Source of the DNA: UBA6522 sp965262365
GTDB lineage: Bacteria > Pseudomonadota > Gammaproteobacteria > Steroidobacterales > Rariloculaceae
Length of the DNA: 64,000 bases
Direction: 5' to 3'
NCBI GenBank assembly: GCA_965262365.1
Contig: OZ253541.1
Coordinates: 310,001 to 374,000, forward strand
The position numbers and the translations under genes are program-made. The notes beneath the pieces were generated by a model. The model was not told where the DNA came from. It did no database searches and saw only the letters and a program-made list of their open reading frames with translations. This document shows, in pieces, positions 1-7,985 of this stretch; position 1 is the stretch's first letter, and every line of letters starts with the position of its first letter.

Positions 1-169
1 ATATCAATGTTGCGACGCGCTGATTTCTGTTCATCTCAGTACCTCATCCCGGTCATCCCGGCCTTGTCCTTTGGTGTCATTACGTTCAACTGCTGCTGAA
101 CTTGGGTAAAAAAGGGCGTTTATTCTTCCTATACTTCGCCGTGGAAATTGCCGCTAATCGCGTGAATCA
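1..169. other. no gene seen
   Basis: This short stretch lies downstream of the minus-strand lipoprotein gene. It has no ORF with a credible start or protein-like composition. A weak inverted repeat (GTTCA...TGAAC near 88-105) could act in termination, but there is no convincing T-tract. Confidence 0.4.
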
Positions 170-2371
170 TCAGTTGCTCAGCGGGTTCGGCCGCATCTGG
201 AAGTGGTACACAATGCTGGTGGCGCCTTCCCCGGTTTCCATGTGGAAGGGCGTGCGGCTGCTGAAGGTAGCCCAGATGCCCCGGCCTTTCCAGCCGGCGT
301 CGGGATCGTCGATGCGACCGTCCATCCACTTGGTGTAGAAGCCCAGCGGGTAGGGCACGCGCATTCTCACCCACTCTCCGTCATTGAGCACCAGCAAGGC
401 GCCGCTCTGGTTGCCGGTGTTGATGGGGATATTTTCCCCAAGACCCAGGGCGTTGAACTGGTCTACCCAAGTATAGTAGCTGCCTTCGGAGCTGCCGGAC
501 CGGTCCAGGTTCTTGAACTGAGGCAGGGGCTCCGTGTGGAAGCTCCAGCCCTCGGGGCAGTGCTGGCCGGTGGCTTGGGGACCGTTCAAGGGGCCCACGC
601 ACTTGCGGCGGTCGAAGCTGGCCATGTGGCCGCTGGCCAGGGCCACCCAAGCCACGCCGTCGCGGTCGATGTCCATGCCGCGGGGGGAGAAACCCTCAAT
701 GGGATCGCCGTTTTCATCCACCGGCAGTTCGTAGTACTCGATCAGGGCGGTCTCGCTGGGGTTGTCGCCCGGCACCAGCCTGGCCACGCTGCCGGGGAAG
801 CCGAGGATCGACCCCCACACGGAACCGTCCGGCGCGGGAGCCACGGCGTAGAAGCCGCCGGGATAGATGCGCTTGTCTTTGGTGGGATCCACGGCGTCGT
901 CAGGTTCCACGTATTCCGCGTCGCGCACGCCGTTGCCGTTGGTGTCCAGGATGAGCGGCGTCCATCCCTGGGAGGCCGCGGCGTCACCGGTTTCCAGAAA
1001 TTTCTTCGCGTCCAGCCAACCGACCACCTGGCCGCCGCCGCTGGTCCACAGGGTGTCATTTGCATCCTCGGCGAACATCAGGTGGTGGGTGCTAAAGCAA
1101 GTATCGATATGAGTGTATTCCCCGCTGGCCGGATCGTACACGCCCAACTGGCGTCCCGAGCCCTGCAAGGGGAAGACTTGGGCGGAGGGATGATTCGAGC
1201 CCGACTGGCACCAGTCGGGGTTGTCCCTGCCGCGCACCCGGGCGGTGATCCACACCCGGCCCTGTTCGTCCAGCATGGGGTTGTGCACGTTGGCCCTGGA
1301 ATCCCAGATGGCTTCATCGCCCCAATAAGGGGATTCCGCCGCGGGAGGACTGGAGACGGAGCCCGCTTCGGGGTCCATCATGGTCAATGGAATCTGGTCC
1401 AGGGTGTGATTGACGGGGTCGAGCACAGGTAGGTAGTCGGCGCTTTCTTCCAGGGCACCGTAGATTTTGCCATAGCCGTTGACGGTGGGATTGCGCCGGT
1501 CGGTGGAGACCAGGTCATGGAGATAGGCGGTGGGATCGGCCCAGTCCCATTGGGTGACGACCACGTTGCGCTCCAATCCCTGGGGCCGGGTCGGTGCCGG
1601 CGGCAGTTCGCCGGCGGCGATGCGGTCGGTCCAGTCGCCGAACATGCGGTTGGTGCCTTCCATTCCCAAGCCGACCAGGGTGCGGATCATGGAAGCTCCA
1701 GCCTGACCGGACTGGATGCGGCGCGCCCAGGCATCAGCGGAGGTATCGTAACCGCTGAACAGGGCCGGGATTTCCCGCGTCGCTTCATTGCCCAACTGAT
1801 GACAGGCCAGGCAGCTGCCGGAGGTGATGAGGCGGATATAGTCCGCCTGGTGGGTGACGTTGGGGCTGATGCCGTTGCCCGCCGGACCGGTGCCGGGAAA
1901 TTCGCTCCTGGCCGGCACTTCCAGCAGGGAGAACCAGTTGCCGGCCGGGTAGTATTGCGCTGCCGCCGCTTCATTGGGGGCGGGCGCCGCCGTGAGGTCC
2001 AGATTGGCACCCGGTGAGGCCTGGGTTTTTTCGGAATCCACCAGGCCGTAACCGCGCACCCAGACGTCGTAATCGGCCTGGGGCAGGTCGGGGATGAGGT
2101 AGTGGCCCTGGTCGTCGGTGACCACGATCTTGGCGTAGCGCGTCCCGAGATCGCGGGTCTCGGCGATGACCCAGACACCGGCTTCAGGACCGCCCGGGCC
2201 GGTCACCGTGCCGCCGATATCGTCACTTGCTATCTGGACACCGCCAGCGGCCGGTGCTTGAAGACTGGCATCCGGCTGGGATGGCTCTTGCCCGTCCTCG
2301 GAGCCGCAGGCAATGAACGTGAGTGGAAGAAGTCCCGTAAAAATCAGAGAGAGGATTTTTCTGATAGTCAT
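170..2371 (-). CDS. lipoprotein with carboxypeptidase-regulatory-like domain, CxxCH motif and propeller-like repeats
   Basis: Predicted 733-aa lipoprotein. Residues 1-21 form a signal peptide ending in a lipobox (LTFIAC, Cys22), so it should be lipid-anchored in an outer or inner membrane. Residues about 52-130 resemble a carboxypeptidase-regulatory-like (CarboxypepD_reg) beta-sandwich (GGTVTGPGG..., DDQGHYLIPDLP). A single CLACH motif at 187-191 is a c-type heme attachment site, or a relic of one. The remainder has repeated blocks of the type GRVWITARVRG, NDTLWTSGGG, DGSVWGSILG and DGVAWVALASG, the pattern of Vgb/NHL-like beta-propellers. The start is supported by a strong AAGGGGGG ribosome-binding site a few bases upstream of ATG 2371. 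It stands alone: its neighbour is transposon debris. Substrate unknown; a periplasmic electron-transfer or lyase-like role would be speculation. Confidence 0.85.
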   Translation of the reverse strand: MTIRKILSLIFTGLLPLTFIACGSEDGQEPSQPDASLQAPAAGGVQIASDDIGGTVTGPGGPEAGVWVIAETRDLGTRYAKIVVTDDQGHYLIPDLPQADYDVWVRGYGLVDSEKTQASPGANLDLTAAPAPNEAAAAQYYPAGNWFSLLEVPARSEFPGTGPAGNGISPNVTHQADYIRLITSGSCLACHQLGNEATREIPALFSGYDTSADAWARRIQSGQAGASMIRTLVGLGMEGTNRMFGDWTDRIAAGELPPAPTRPQGLERNVVVTQWDWADPTAYLHDLVSTDRRNPTVNGYGKIYGALEESADYLPVLDPVNHTLDQIPLTMMDPEAGSVSSPPAAESPYWGDEAIWDSRANVHNPMLDEQGRVWITARVRGRDNPDWCQSGSNHPSAQVFPLQGSGRQLGVYDPASGEYTHIDTCFSTHHLMFAEDANDTLWTSGGGQVVGWLDAKKFLETGDAAASQGWTPLILDTNGNGVRDAEYVEPDDAVDPTKDKRIYPGGFYAVAPAPDGSVWGSILGFPGSVARLVPGDNPSETALIEYYELPVDENGDPIEGFSPRGMDIDRDGVAWVALASGHMASFDRRKCVGPLNGPQATGQHCPEGWSFHTEPLPQFKNLDRSGSSEGSYYTWVDQFNALGLGENIPINTGNQSGALLVLNDGEWVRMRVPYPLGFYTKWMDGRIDDPDAGWKGRGIWATFSSRTPFHMETGEGATSIVYHFQMRPNPLSN

Positions 2372-2439
2372 GGCTTACCCCCCCCTTTGCGTCCGGCGTG
2401 AAAGGTCTGATTTATTAAGGATATCGGAAGTTTGGCTCG

Positions 2440-3244
2440 TCAGCAAAATCTGTGGGTGAATTCAGGCTCGGGTAACGCGCCGAGGGCATGGTACAAGGCG
2501 ATTTCAGCACCGTGATAGGTCCGAAACCCGAAGGCTTTTCTGGAGGTCAGTTTTGCCTTGCCAATAAATCCCTCCACAACGCCGCTTGAGAGCTGACCTT
2601 TGGCCCGAAACCAATTGAGCAGAAGCTCGCGATGGTTACGTAGCATCCTGGCGACTTTCTTCATCGGCTAGATCTTCGATCGCATCGTCTTCGTGCACCA
2701 TTGATCCAGGAAGCGTCCCGCCCAGTAGGGGGAAGCGTAGCTCCAGAAGAACTGGAACTCCTCCTTCAGCAGATAGGCGCGGACGGACCGGAGGTTGTAT
2801 TGCAGGAGCTCGGCAAGGCGGATGTCCTGCTTGTCGGTGAGGTTCTCCGGTCGCTTCAGCAGCAGCCAGCGGCTCGTAGCCCTTCGCCTTCAGCGCCTTC
2901 GATTCCTCAGCGCGAACTGCGTCCAGCGCCTTGCTGAAATGCATCATGATGTGAAAGCGGTCCAGCACGTGCACGGCTTGGCCAGCTTTCTTGGCGATCA
3001 CTTTCAGGTACGGCTTCCACATGTCCGAGCACACGTACTTCTGCGCCGCGCTGCGCTCTCGGCCAAACCAGCGGAAAAAGCCCAGCAACGTCTTGATCTT
3101 GCGCTTGTTGCCGACCCACAGCAGGCGCTTGCAGTGCGCGTCGATCTGGTACACCAGCGTCAAGTACTTATGCCCTCTCTGCCAGGCAATCTCGTCGATC
3201 CCGATGGCTTGGATAAAGTCGTCAACTGCACCCGAGCTGCTCAC
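2440..3244 (-). pseudogene. ISL3-family transposase, truncated and broken
   Basis: Minus-strand remnant of a DDE transposase of the ISL3 type. It begins inside the catalytic domain (IGIDEIAWQRGHKYLTLVYQ), continues through a YVCSDMWKPY and LDRFHIMMHFSKALD block, and ends with the family's typical C-terminus (LSSGVVEGFIGKAKLTSRKA, then EFTHRFC). The N-terminal zinc-finger/HTH part is missing. One frameshift occurs near 2875 (after AKGYEP the reading continues in another frame as RWLLLKRPENLTDKQDI), and an in-frame TAG sits near 2669-2671 between MRSKI and PMKKVARML. The gene is therefore dead. No complete terminal inverted repeats are visible. Confidence 0.85.
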
Positions 3245-3535
3245 AGCTGAACGAACTTTTCGGGTGACGCACCCGTTTCACCCATTGCACGGGCAGCGCG
3301 GCGGCGGTGAGGAGGACGGCTCATGCGGGTGATAAGACGATTGTGCCGTATAGGTAAGAATGATTATGCCCGGAAGCGTTCTGAATGCGGGGTTGATCGG
3401 TTCATTGAATCGCAGCATATGGCCCATATCATGCCATATATCGATGCGTTGGAGCGGGGCGAGAGCGACGTTTGCATCTTGACAGGTCTGAGCGTATGGA
3501 CATAATTGTAATTACATATCCGAGGAGATCTTTCC
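3245..3535. other. intergenic, no supported gene
   Basis: It lies between the transposase remnant and the HTH gene. A 60-codon plus-strand ORF (3323-3505) has no recognisable features. The AT-rich run at 3498-3519, containing a TAATT/AATTA inverted repeat, is the likely promoter area of the HTH gene that starts at 3536. Confidence 0.4.
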
Positions 3536-3997
3536 ATGGCAAGACGCCGAACCGATCCCAAGACCGCCTCGCTACGCCGACACGGCTGCCTGTATCGGCG
3601 CCCCGAGGCGGTGCGCGACGCGCTGTTCCTGTCCAATGCCTTTTTCGACCCGCGCGATCTGCTGCAAGTCAAGTACGAGATGCTGCGCCGCGTGCATGCC
3701 GAGGGCCTGCCCGTCAGCCGCAGTGCGGCGTTGTTCGGGCTGTCGCGTCCGACGTTTTACCAGGCGCAGCGCGCGTACGAAGTCGGCGGCTTGCCGGGGC
3801 TATTGCCGCAAAAGCCCGGCCCGCGCCAGCGGCACAAGCTTGGCGAGGAAGTCCTCGCCGCGGTGCGCGCGGCCCGGGCCGAGACGCCGGCGCTGAGCGC
3901 TCAGGCGTTGGTGGAACTGGTCCGCGATCGCTTCGGCCTGTCGGTGCACCGGCGCAGCATCGAACGCGCGCTGGGGCGGAAAAAAAAACACCCATGA
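3536..3997 (+). CDS. helix-turn-helix protein of a small mobile module
   Basis: 153-aa protein. Residues about 40-90 form a homeodomain-like HTH (YEMLRRVHAEGLPVSRSAAL, FGLSRPTFYQAQRAY), followed by a second winged-helix-like segment (LVELVRDRFGLSVHRRSIERAL). This arrangement is seen in the DNA-binding halves of IS630-like transposases, but no catalytic DDE domain follows. The start ATG 3536 has an AGGAG ribosome-binding site 8 nt upstream. Its stop overlaps the next ATG (ATGA at 3994-3997), so the two are translationally coupled. Such short HTH proteins are often found beside integrase genes, and an integrase fragment lies 1 kb downstream. Probably a transposon accessory or regulatory protein rather than a host regulator; function not established. 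Confidence 0.7.
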   Translation: MARRRTDPKTASLRRHGCLYRRPEAVRDALFLSNAFFDPRDLLQVKYEMLRRVHAEGLPVSRSAALFGLSRPTFYQAQRAYEVGGLPGLLPQKPGPRQRHKLGEEVLAAVRAARAETPALSAQALVELVRDRFGLSVHRRSIERALGRKKKHP

Positions 3998-4822
3998 GGC
4001 CGCTCGATTCCCGAGGCATCCCCGCCACGGCATACGCGGCCGGTTACGAGCGGCTGCGCGAGCAGGCGGTGTCCGCCCGTCCGGCCTCGGGGGGCGACGG
4101 CTTGTCGGTGCTGGCCCGCCGTGGACTGGCGGCTTGGCTGCACACCCGGGCGGAGCGGCCCGTTGCGGCGGCGCCCGCGCGTCAGGGCAAAAGCCCAACG
4201 GCGGCGCCAGCTGCGCCAGTTGCCCCTCGCACCGCCCGCGCAGCCCCACCAGCACCGCCTCGGTTTTCAGCCGCTCCCGGAACGCCCCAACTTCCGGGGG
4301 ACACTTCAGGAACCGCTCCGGCCACAGCCCCCGAACCGCCGCCAGGTTCCGATGCACCGCCCGCACCCGGCGGCCCAACCAGCGCATCGCCCCGGGCAGA
4401 TGCACCGCGTCGCACCGCAGCGCGTCGGCCGCCTTGGCGAGACTGGGCGCGGCCTCCGCCGCCGCCACCGCGTCTTCGATCGCCTGCAGCGTGCCCCCCA
4501 GCCTCGCCGCCAGGCAATCCGGCAACCGACTGAACGTCATGTGACTCTCAGGGCAGTACCAGCGGGCAACGCGCGCCCCGCGCGGGCGTTTGCGCGGGTA
4601 GGTCCCGTGGCGGGCGAAGGAACAACCGCCCCGCGGATGATTCGGACATCGCTTGAGGGTTGCATCGCGCCACGCACGGCGTTTAACGTATTGCTCGCCG
4701 GTTAGCCCCGATTTGTACCGAAGCTGCACCGGCCACGGCCCGGCGGGAATCGTCGTCCCGCGCGGGCCACCCTCCCTTTCCATCCAGGAAGCGCTCAGGT
4801 TAACCCAGTGCCCCGCCCCCAC
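3800..4822 (-). CDS. zinc-ribbon protein, transposon-associated hypothetical
   Basis: Minus-strand frame of 340 codons. The first about 210 residues (4822 down to about 4190) look real: a Cys/His cluster (CPNHPRGGCSFARHGTYPRK, then RWYCPESH) typical of transposase-type zinc ribbons, then an alpha-helical region (HMTFSRLPDCLAARLGGTL). I recall similar proteins with a DUF6431-like zinc ribbon near transposons, but cannot confirm the family. Below about 4190 the frame runs antisense through the coupled small ORF and 200 bp into the HTH gene, so the listed C-terminus is unlikely to be native. The real protein probably ended near 4180-4200 before a deletion joined the convergent genes. Confidence 0.5.
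   Translation of the reverse strand: MGAGHWVNLSASWMEREGGPRGTTIPAGPWPVQLRYKSGLTGEQYVKRRAWRDATLKRCPNHPRGGCSFARHGTYPRKRPRGARVARWYCPESHMTFSRLPDCLAARLGGTLQAIEDAVAAAEAAPSLAKAADALRCDAVHLPGAMRWLGRRVRAVHRNLAAVRGLWPERFLKCPPEVGAFRERLKTEAVLVGLRGRCEGQLAQLAPPLGFCPDARAPPQRAAPPGCAAKPPVHGGPAPTSRRPPRPDGRTPPARAAARNRPRMPWRGCLGNRAASWVFFFPPQRAFDAAPVHRQAEAIADQFHQRLSAQRRRLGPGRAHRGEDFLAKLVPLARAGLLRQ
3994..4533 (+). CDS. small coupled protein, C-terminus probably read-through of lost stop
   Basis: The ORF begins with the ATG of an ATGA overlap with the HTH gene. Only the first 60-65 codons look like a genuine protein (GYERLREQAV..., GLSVLARRGLAAWLHTR, about 3994-4190). After that the translation is low-complexity Ala/Pro/Arg, which is the antisense of the minus-strand zinc-ribbon gene. 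I infer that a deletion fused the tails of the two convergent genes and removed both native stops. Function unknown. Confidence 0.4.
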   Translation: MRPLDSRGIPATAYAAGYERLREQAVSARPASGGDGLSVLARRGLAAWLHTRAERPVAAAPARQGKSPTAAPAAPVAPRTARAAPPAPPRFSAAPGTPQLPGDTSGTAPATAPEPPPGSDAPPAPGGPTSASPRADAPRRTAARRPPWRDWARPPPPPPRLRSPAACPPASPPGNPATD

Positions 4823-5069
4823 GTCGGTCGCGCCAGCACCGCGTTATCCACCGCCTGCCCACCGGCGACAGGGCTGACCAAGGGCCCGCGCCCGTGGACA
4901 GCCCGTGGATAACGCTACGTCAACGCCGACTTGGCCGTGCCGGATTAATCCACCACGTCAGACGTTTCACCAGGAAGATAAACCGACCAAAAGGCTCGGT
5001 GGTTCAGTGAAAGAATGTGCCTAACAACACACACCATCCAAACCTCAAAGGCATCGCTCACGGCCAAGT

Positions 5070-5486
5070 TGGCGCATTCCGGGCAAGCGAATGAAAACAG
5101 GTACCGAACATCGCGTACCACTTAACGGCGCCACGCTGGCCGTGCTCGAACAAGCCCGTGCGCTGGACGACGGTAGTGGCCTGGTGTTTCCGTCGCCGGT
5201 TCGCCGCGGTTGCCAGATGTCCAACATGACGCTCACCAAGGTGCTGAGAGATACCGGGCTGGCCGCACGGGCCACGGTTCACGGGTTCAGATCCTCGTTC
5301 AGGGATTGGTGCGCGGAAACCGGCAAGCCGCGGGAGATCGCCGAGGCGGCACTCGCGCATACGGTCGGCGGCGTCGAAGGGGCTTACTTTCGCTCGGATC
5401 TATTTGACCGTCGGCGTCGGTTGATGGATTCCTGGGCCGCCTATCTCACCGGCTCCGACGCAAAGGTTATATCCCTGCATCCATAG
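5070..5486 (+). pseudogene. tyrosine recombinase/integrase, C-terminal fragment
   Basis: The C-terminal half of a phage-type tyrosine recombinase catalytic domain. It enters mid-domain at WRIPGKRMKTGTEHRVPL, then HGFRSSFRDWCAE (the HxxR box), ALAHTVGG (second His) and EGAYFRSD (catalytic Tyr), ending LMDSWAAYLTG. The first catalytic Arg and the whole N-terminal arm-binding and core-binding regions are absent, so it cannot be an active recombinase. An internal ATG at 5091 would allow expression of 131 aa. It probably marks the decayed end of an integrated element. No tRNA or attachment repeat was recognised beside it. Confidence 0.85.
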
Positions 5487-5547
5487 CGGAGAATCCGTAA
5501 TCAAACCGCAACCAAATGTTTTCAAAGTCGAGCGTACTCCAAGGTGT

Positions 5548-5988
5548 TTGCCTTCCCCTTCATTCACTGTTCCGCCGCTAAAGTGGGAAGTGGATGAAGG
5601 GATCGATATTGAACGACTAGCAACCCACCTTCAAATTGGAATACGCCAAAATGGCCGCAAAGGTCCAGAAACTCTACTTTTTAACCGCCTCACTGACCGG
5701 GCAATCTTAGAGGCGATTGAACCAACCATTTTGCGCATTCGACTATATCTCGCTACGGAACGACCGGATCGAACCGTCTGCATGGAGGGGGGCGCCATCG
5801 ACTCAGCCAAGCTGGAACACTTGGCCGTTCGACAAAGCCCAGGCACTGCAGAGACTTGCGTTGCATACTTTTTCGGCCTACGCGTCCATTTCCTAAGCAA
5901 CTCCACGGATGCGCGCAGATCATTCCCCTCCGCGTCCAAGGTATTCGAATTGTGCGCCGCATGGGCCAGGATGTTTCTGACCGCATAG
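5548..5988 (+). CDS. hypothetical protein, start uncertain
   Basis: 146 codons from a TTG at 5548. Composition is clearly less GC-rich than its neighbours and the sequence is protein-like (WEVDEGIDIERLATHLQIG, LRIRLYLATERPDRTV), but I do not recognise a family. The same frame stays open upstream to at least 5488 and also looks coding (KPQPNVFKVERTPR), yet contains no ATG or GTG. Either TTG is the true start or this is the 3' part of a gene that lost its beginning, in keeping with the surrounding mobile-element debris. It starts just after the integrase fragment. Different base composition suggests foreign origin. Confidence 0.45.
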   Translation: MPSPSFTVPPLKWEVDEGIDIERLATHLQIGIRQNGRKGPETLLFNRLTDRAILEAIEPTILRIRLYLATERPDRTVCMEGGAIDSAKLEHLAVRQSPGTAETCVAYFFGLRVHFLSNSTDARRSFPSASKVFELCAAWARMFLTA

Positions 5989-6019
5989 GGTAGCGGGACC
6001 ATGCGTTCACGAAATTTAG

Positions 6020-6046
6020 CCTCCCGTAAACCCGGGGCGGTTCAAA
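6020..6046 (+). mobile_element. orphan insertion-sequence end
   Basis: The sequence CCCGGGGCGGTTCA at about 6033-6046 also occurs at 36146-36163 directly after the IS3-type transposase tail. Here it stands without any transposase, so it is probably a solitary terminal repeat left after deletion. Confidence 0.4.
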
Positions 6047-6260
6047 AGTTTTAGTTGTCGTCAACGAAAGAATTGGTTGACGCTGACCAACTTACCGTCG
6101 TGTCGCCCCAGAAGTAGCCTCGATTCTTTGTGGACTCTGGATACGCCGCACAGCACGCGCCGTCGGTCACCGATAGGCCCTTGAGATTCGACGACGCAGT
6201 GCTTCCGGGACTTCATGTCGGGACGTGCCGTCTCGACGCTTCCCCCCCGGCCCACCGCGC

Positions 6261-7985
6261 CTACCAGCGCAACGCGCCGCGAAGCTGTACGGCCTGCTCC
6301 GGATCCGCGCCCGGGCGCCCCTGGCGCTGGCCTAGCTCGAGCCCCGCATCCAGGCGCCGGCCCGAGGTGAGCTTCACGCCCAGGCGAAGCGCCCGGCTGG
6401 ATCCCTCGCCCGACTCCACACCCATGTAGGGCTCCCACCGCGCACGGCCCTTCTTCCCGTCAAGCCCGTAACGCAGCTCGACCTGGTAGCGTTGCGCTGC
6501 GTCGAACGCGGCGTTCCTCACCAGCCCCGAGGCGTCCTGGCGGCTCCACAGCGACTGCACGCCGCTCTGGGTCGCGCCCCAGGCCGAACCCAGCCGCATC
6601 GACAACCCGCGCCCGTCTGCGGACGGGGTGTAGGCGATCGAACCGCTGAACCCCCATTCCTCGTACTCGGTGTCCCGATGGGCCAGCAGCCCCCGCGCGT
6701 TGACTTCGACCGACAGCCGCCCGGTCGCGTAGCCGAACCCGCCGCCGACCTCAAGCCCCGCGCCGGTCTCCGCATCGCCGGTGTCGTAACGAAGCCCCGC
6801 TTCAAGCTTCGGCTTCAGCACCCCGCCGGTGGCAAGCCTCATCGAGCCGGAACCTTCGAGCATCAGCCGCACCCGGGCGGTCTGGCCCGCGGTCCCGACC
6901 AGGCCCTCGATGGATTCGGAGACGGTGTTCGTCAGCCGCGCATCGGAACGCAGCGCCAGCTCGAACCGCCCGGCCTCTCCAGTGCGCACCGACAGCGCCG
7001 TTCGCCCGCCGAACGCCGCCATGGCGTTTGCAAGCTCCGTCCCGAGCGCCGTATCGGAACGCGCGGGCGTGAGCGACAGATCGCCCGCGCCGTAGCCGAG
7101 CACGCCCCAGAAGCTCGTGCGCTCGTTCAGTTCGAAGCGCGCGTAGGGGTTAAGGCCCGTCATGGTGCTTGCGACCGCGCCGCCGCTCGCCGTCGGGTGC
7201 GTGTAGGCGCCCCGGCCTTCGCTGAACGAGACCACGACCCCGGCCAGCCACCGGTCCCAGCGGCTGTCGAATCCGAGCATCGCCGTGGCGACCTCGCCAT
7301 CGAGCGCCAGGTTGCCGTCGGCCCCGCTGAAGCGGCTCGACGCGGTGCGGCCCCACGCCGACCACTCCCCGAGCCAGCCCGGCGACCGGGTTCGGTCCGG
7401 TGACCGGGTTCGGCCCGATGACCGGCTTTCGCCGTCTTCGTCGAGTGCCGCGGAGTAGAAGAACGAACTGCCCATCAGCAGCGTGCGAAGATCCGGCACC
7501 GCCCTTGGGTCGGGCAGGCCCAGCGCCCGCAACAGCGCGCCTTGGGCGGCACGCCCGCTCAGCGTTTTTCCGGCTTCGCGCTCAACGCCGCCCGGTCCGC
7601 CCGGGGCCGTGCTCATGTCGCCCAGGGTCATGCCGGGGGCGGTTGCGCCGATGCCCGCACCGGCGCCGCCGGACGGGGCCAACCACCCCATCGAGGACGG
7701 ATCGGCCCCGACCGGGTCATCCCGGTCAACGGCCGTGTCCCGCCCGGACCGTCCGCCGAACCCGCTGCGTCCGCCGAACCCGCTGCGTCCGCCGAACCCG
7801 CTGCGCCCGCCGAGCCCGCTGCGCCCGCCGAGCCCCGCCCATCCGAGCAGGTCCCCGGCCTGGCGACCGCCAAGGGTCAGGTGCGGGGTCTGCGGCCCGC
7901 CTTGCCAGCGCTCCCCGACCGCCTCGACCACGTGATCGGTGGCCGCGCGCCCGAATCGCGTCAGCCACGCGCCGGGCATCTTGTC
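6261..7985 (-). repeat. barrel-plus-linker module, inverted copy 1
   Basis: This 3' module of giant 1 is nearly identical in protein and highly similar in DNA to the 3' end of giant 2 (33464-35099), in opposite orientation. It holds the AWLxRFGR linker and the barrel. Differences cluster in the linker, where copy 1 has Gly/Arg tandem repeats that copy 2 lacks. Confidence 0.85.

Noticed and set aside
4823..5069. Possible tRNA or attachment site next to the integrase fragment
   Set aside because: No cloverleaf-like sequence or GTTCGANTC-type T-loop was found.
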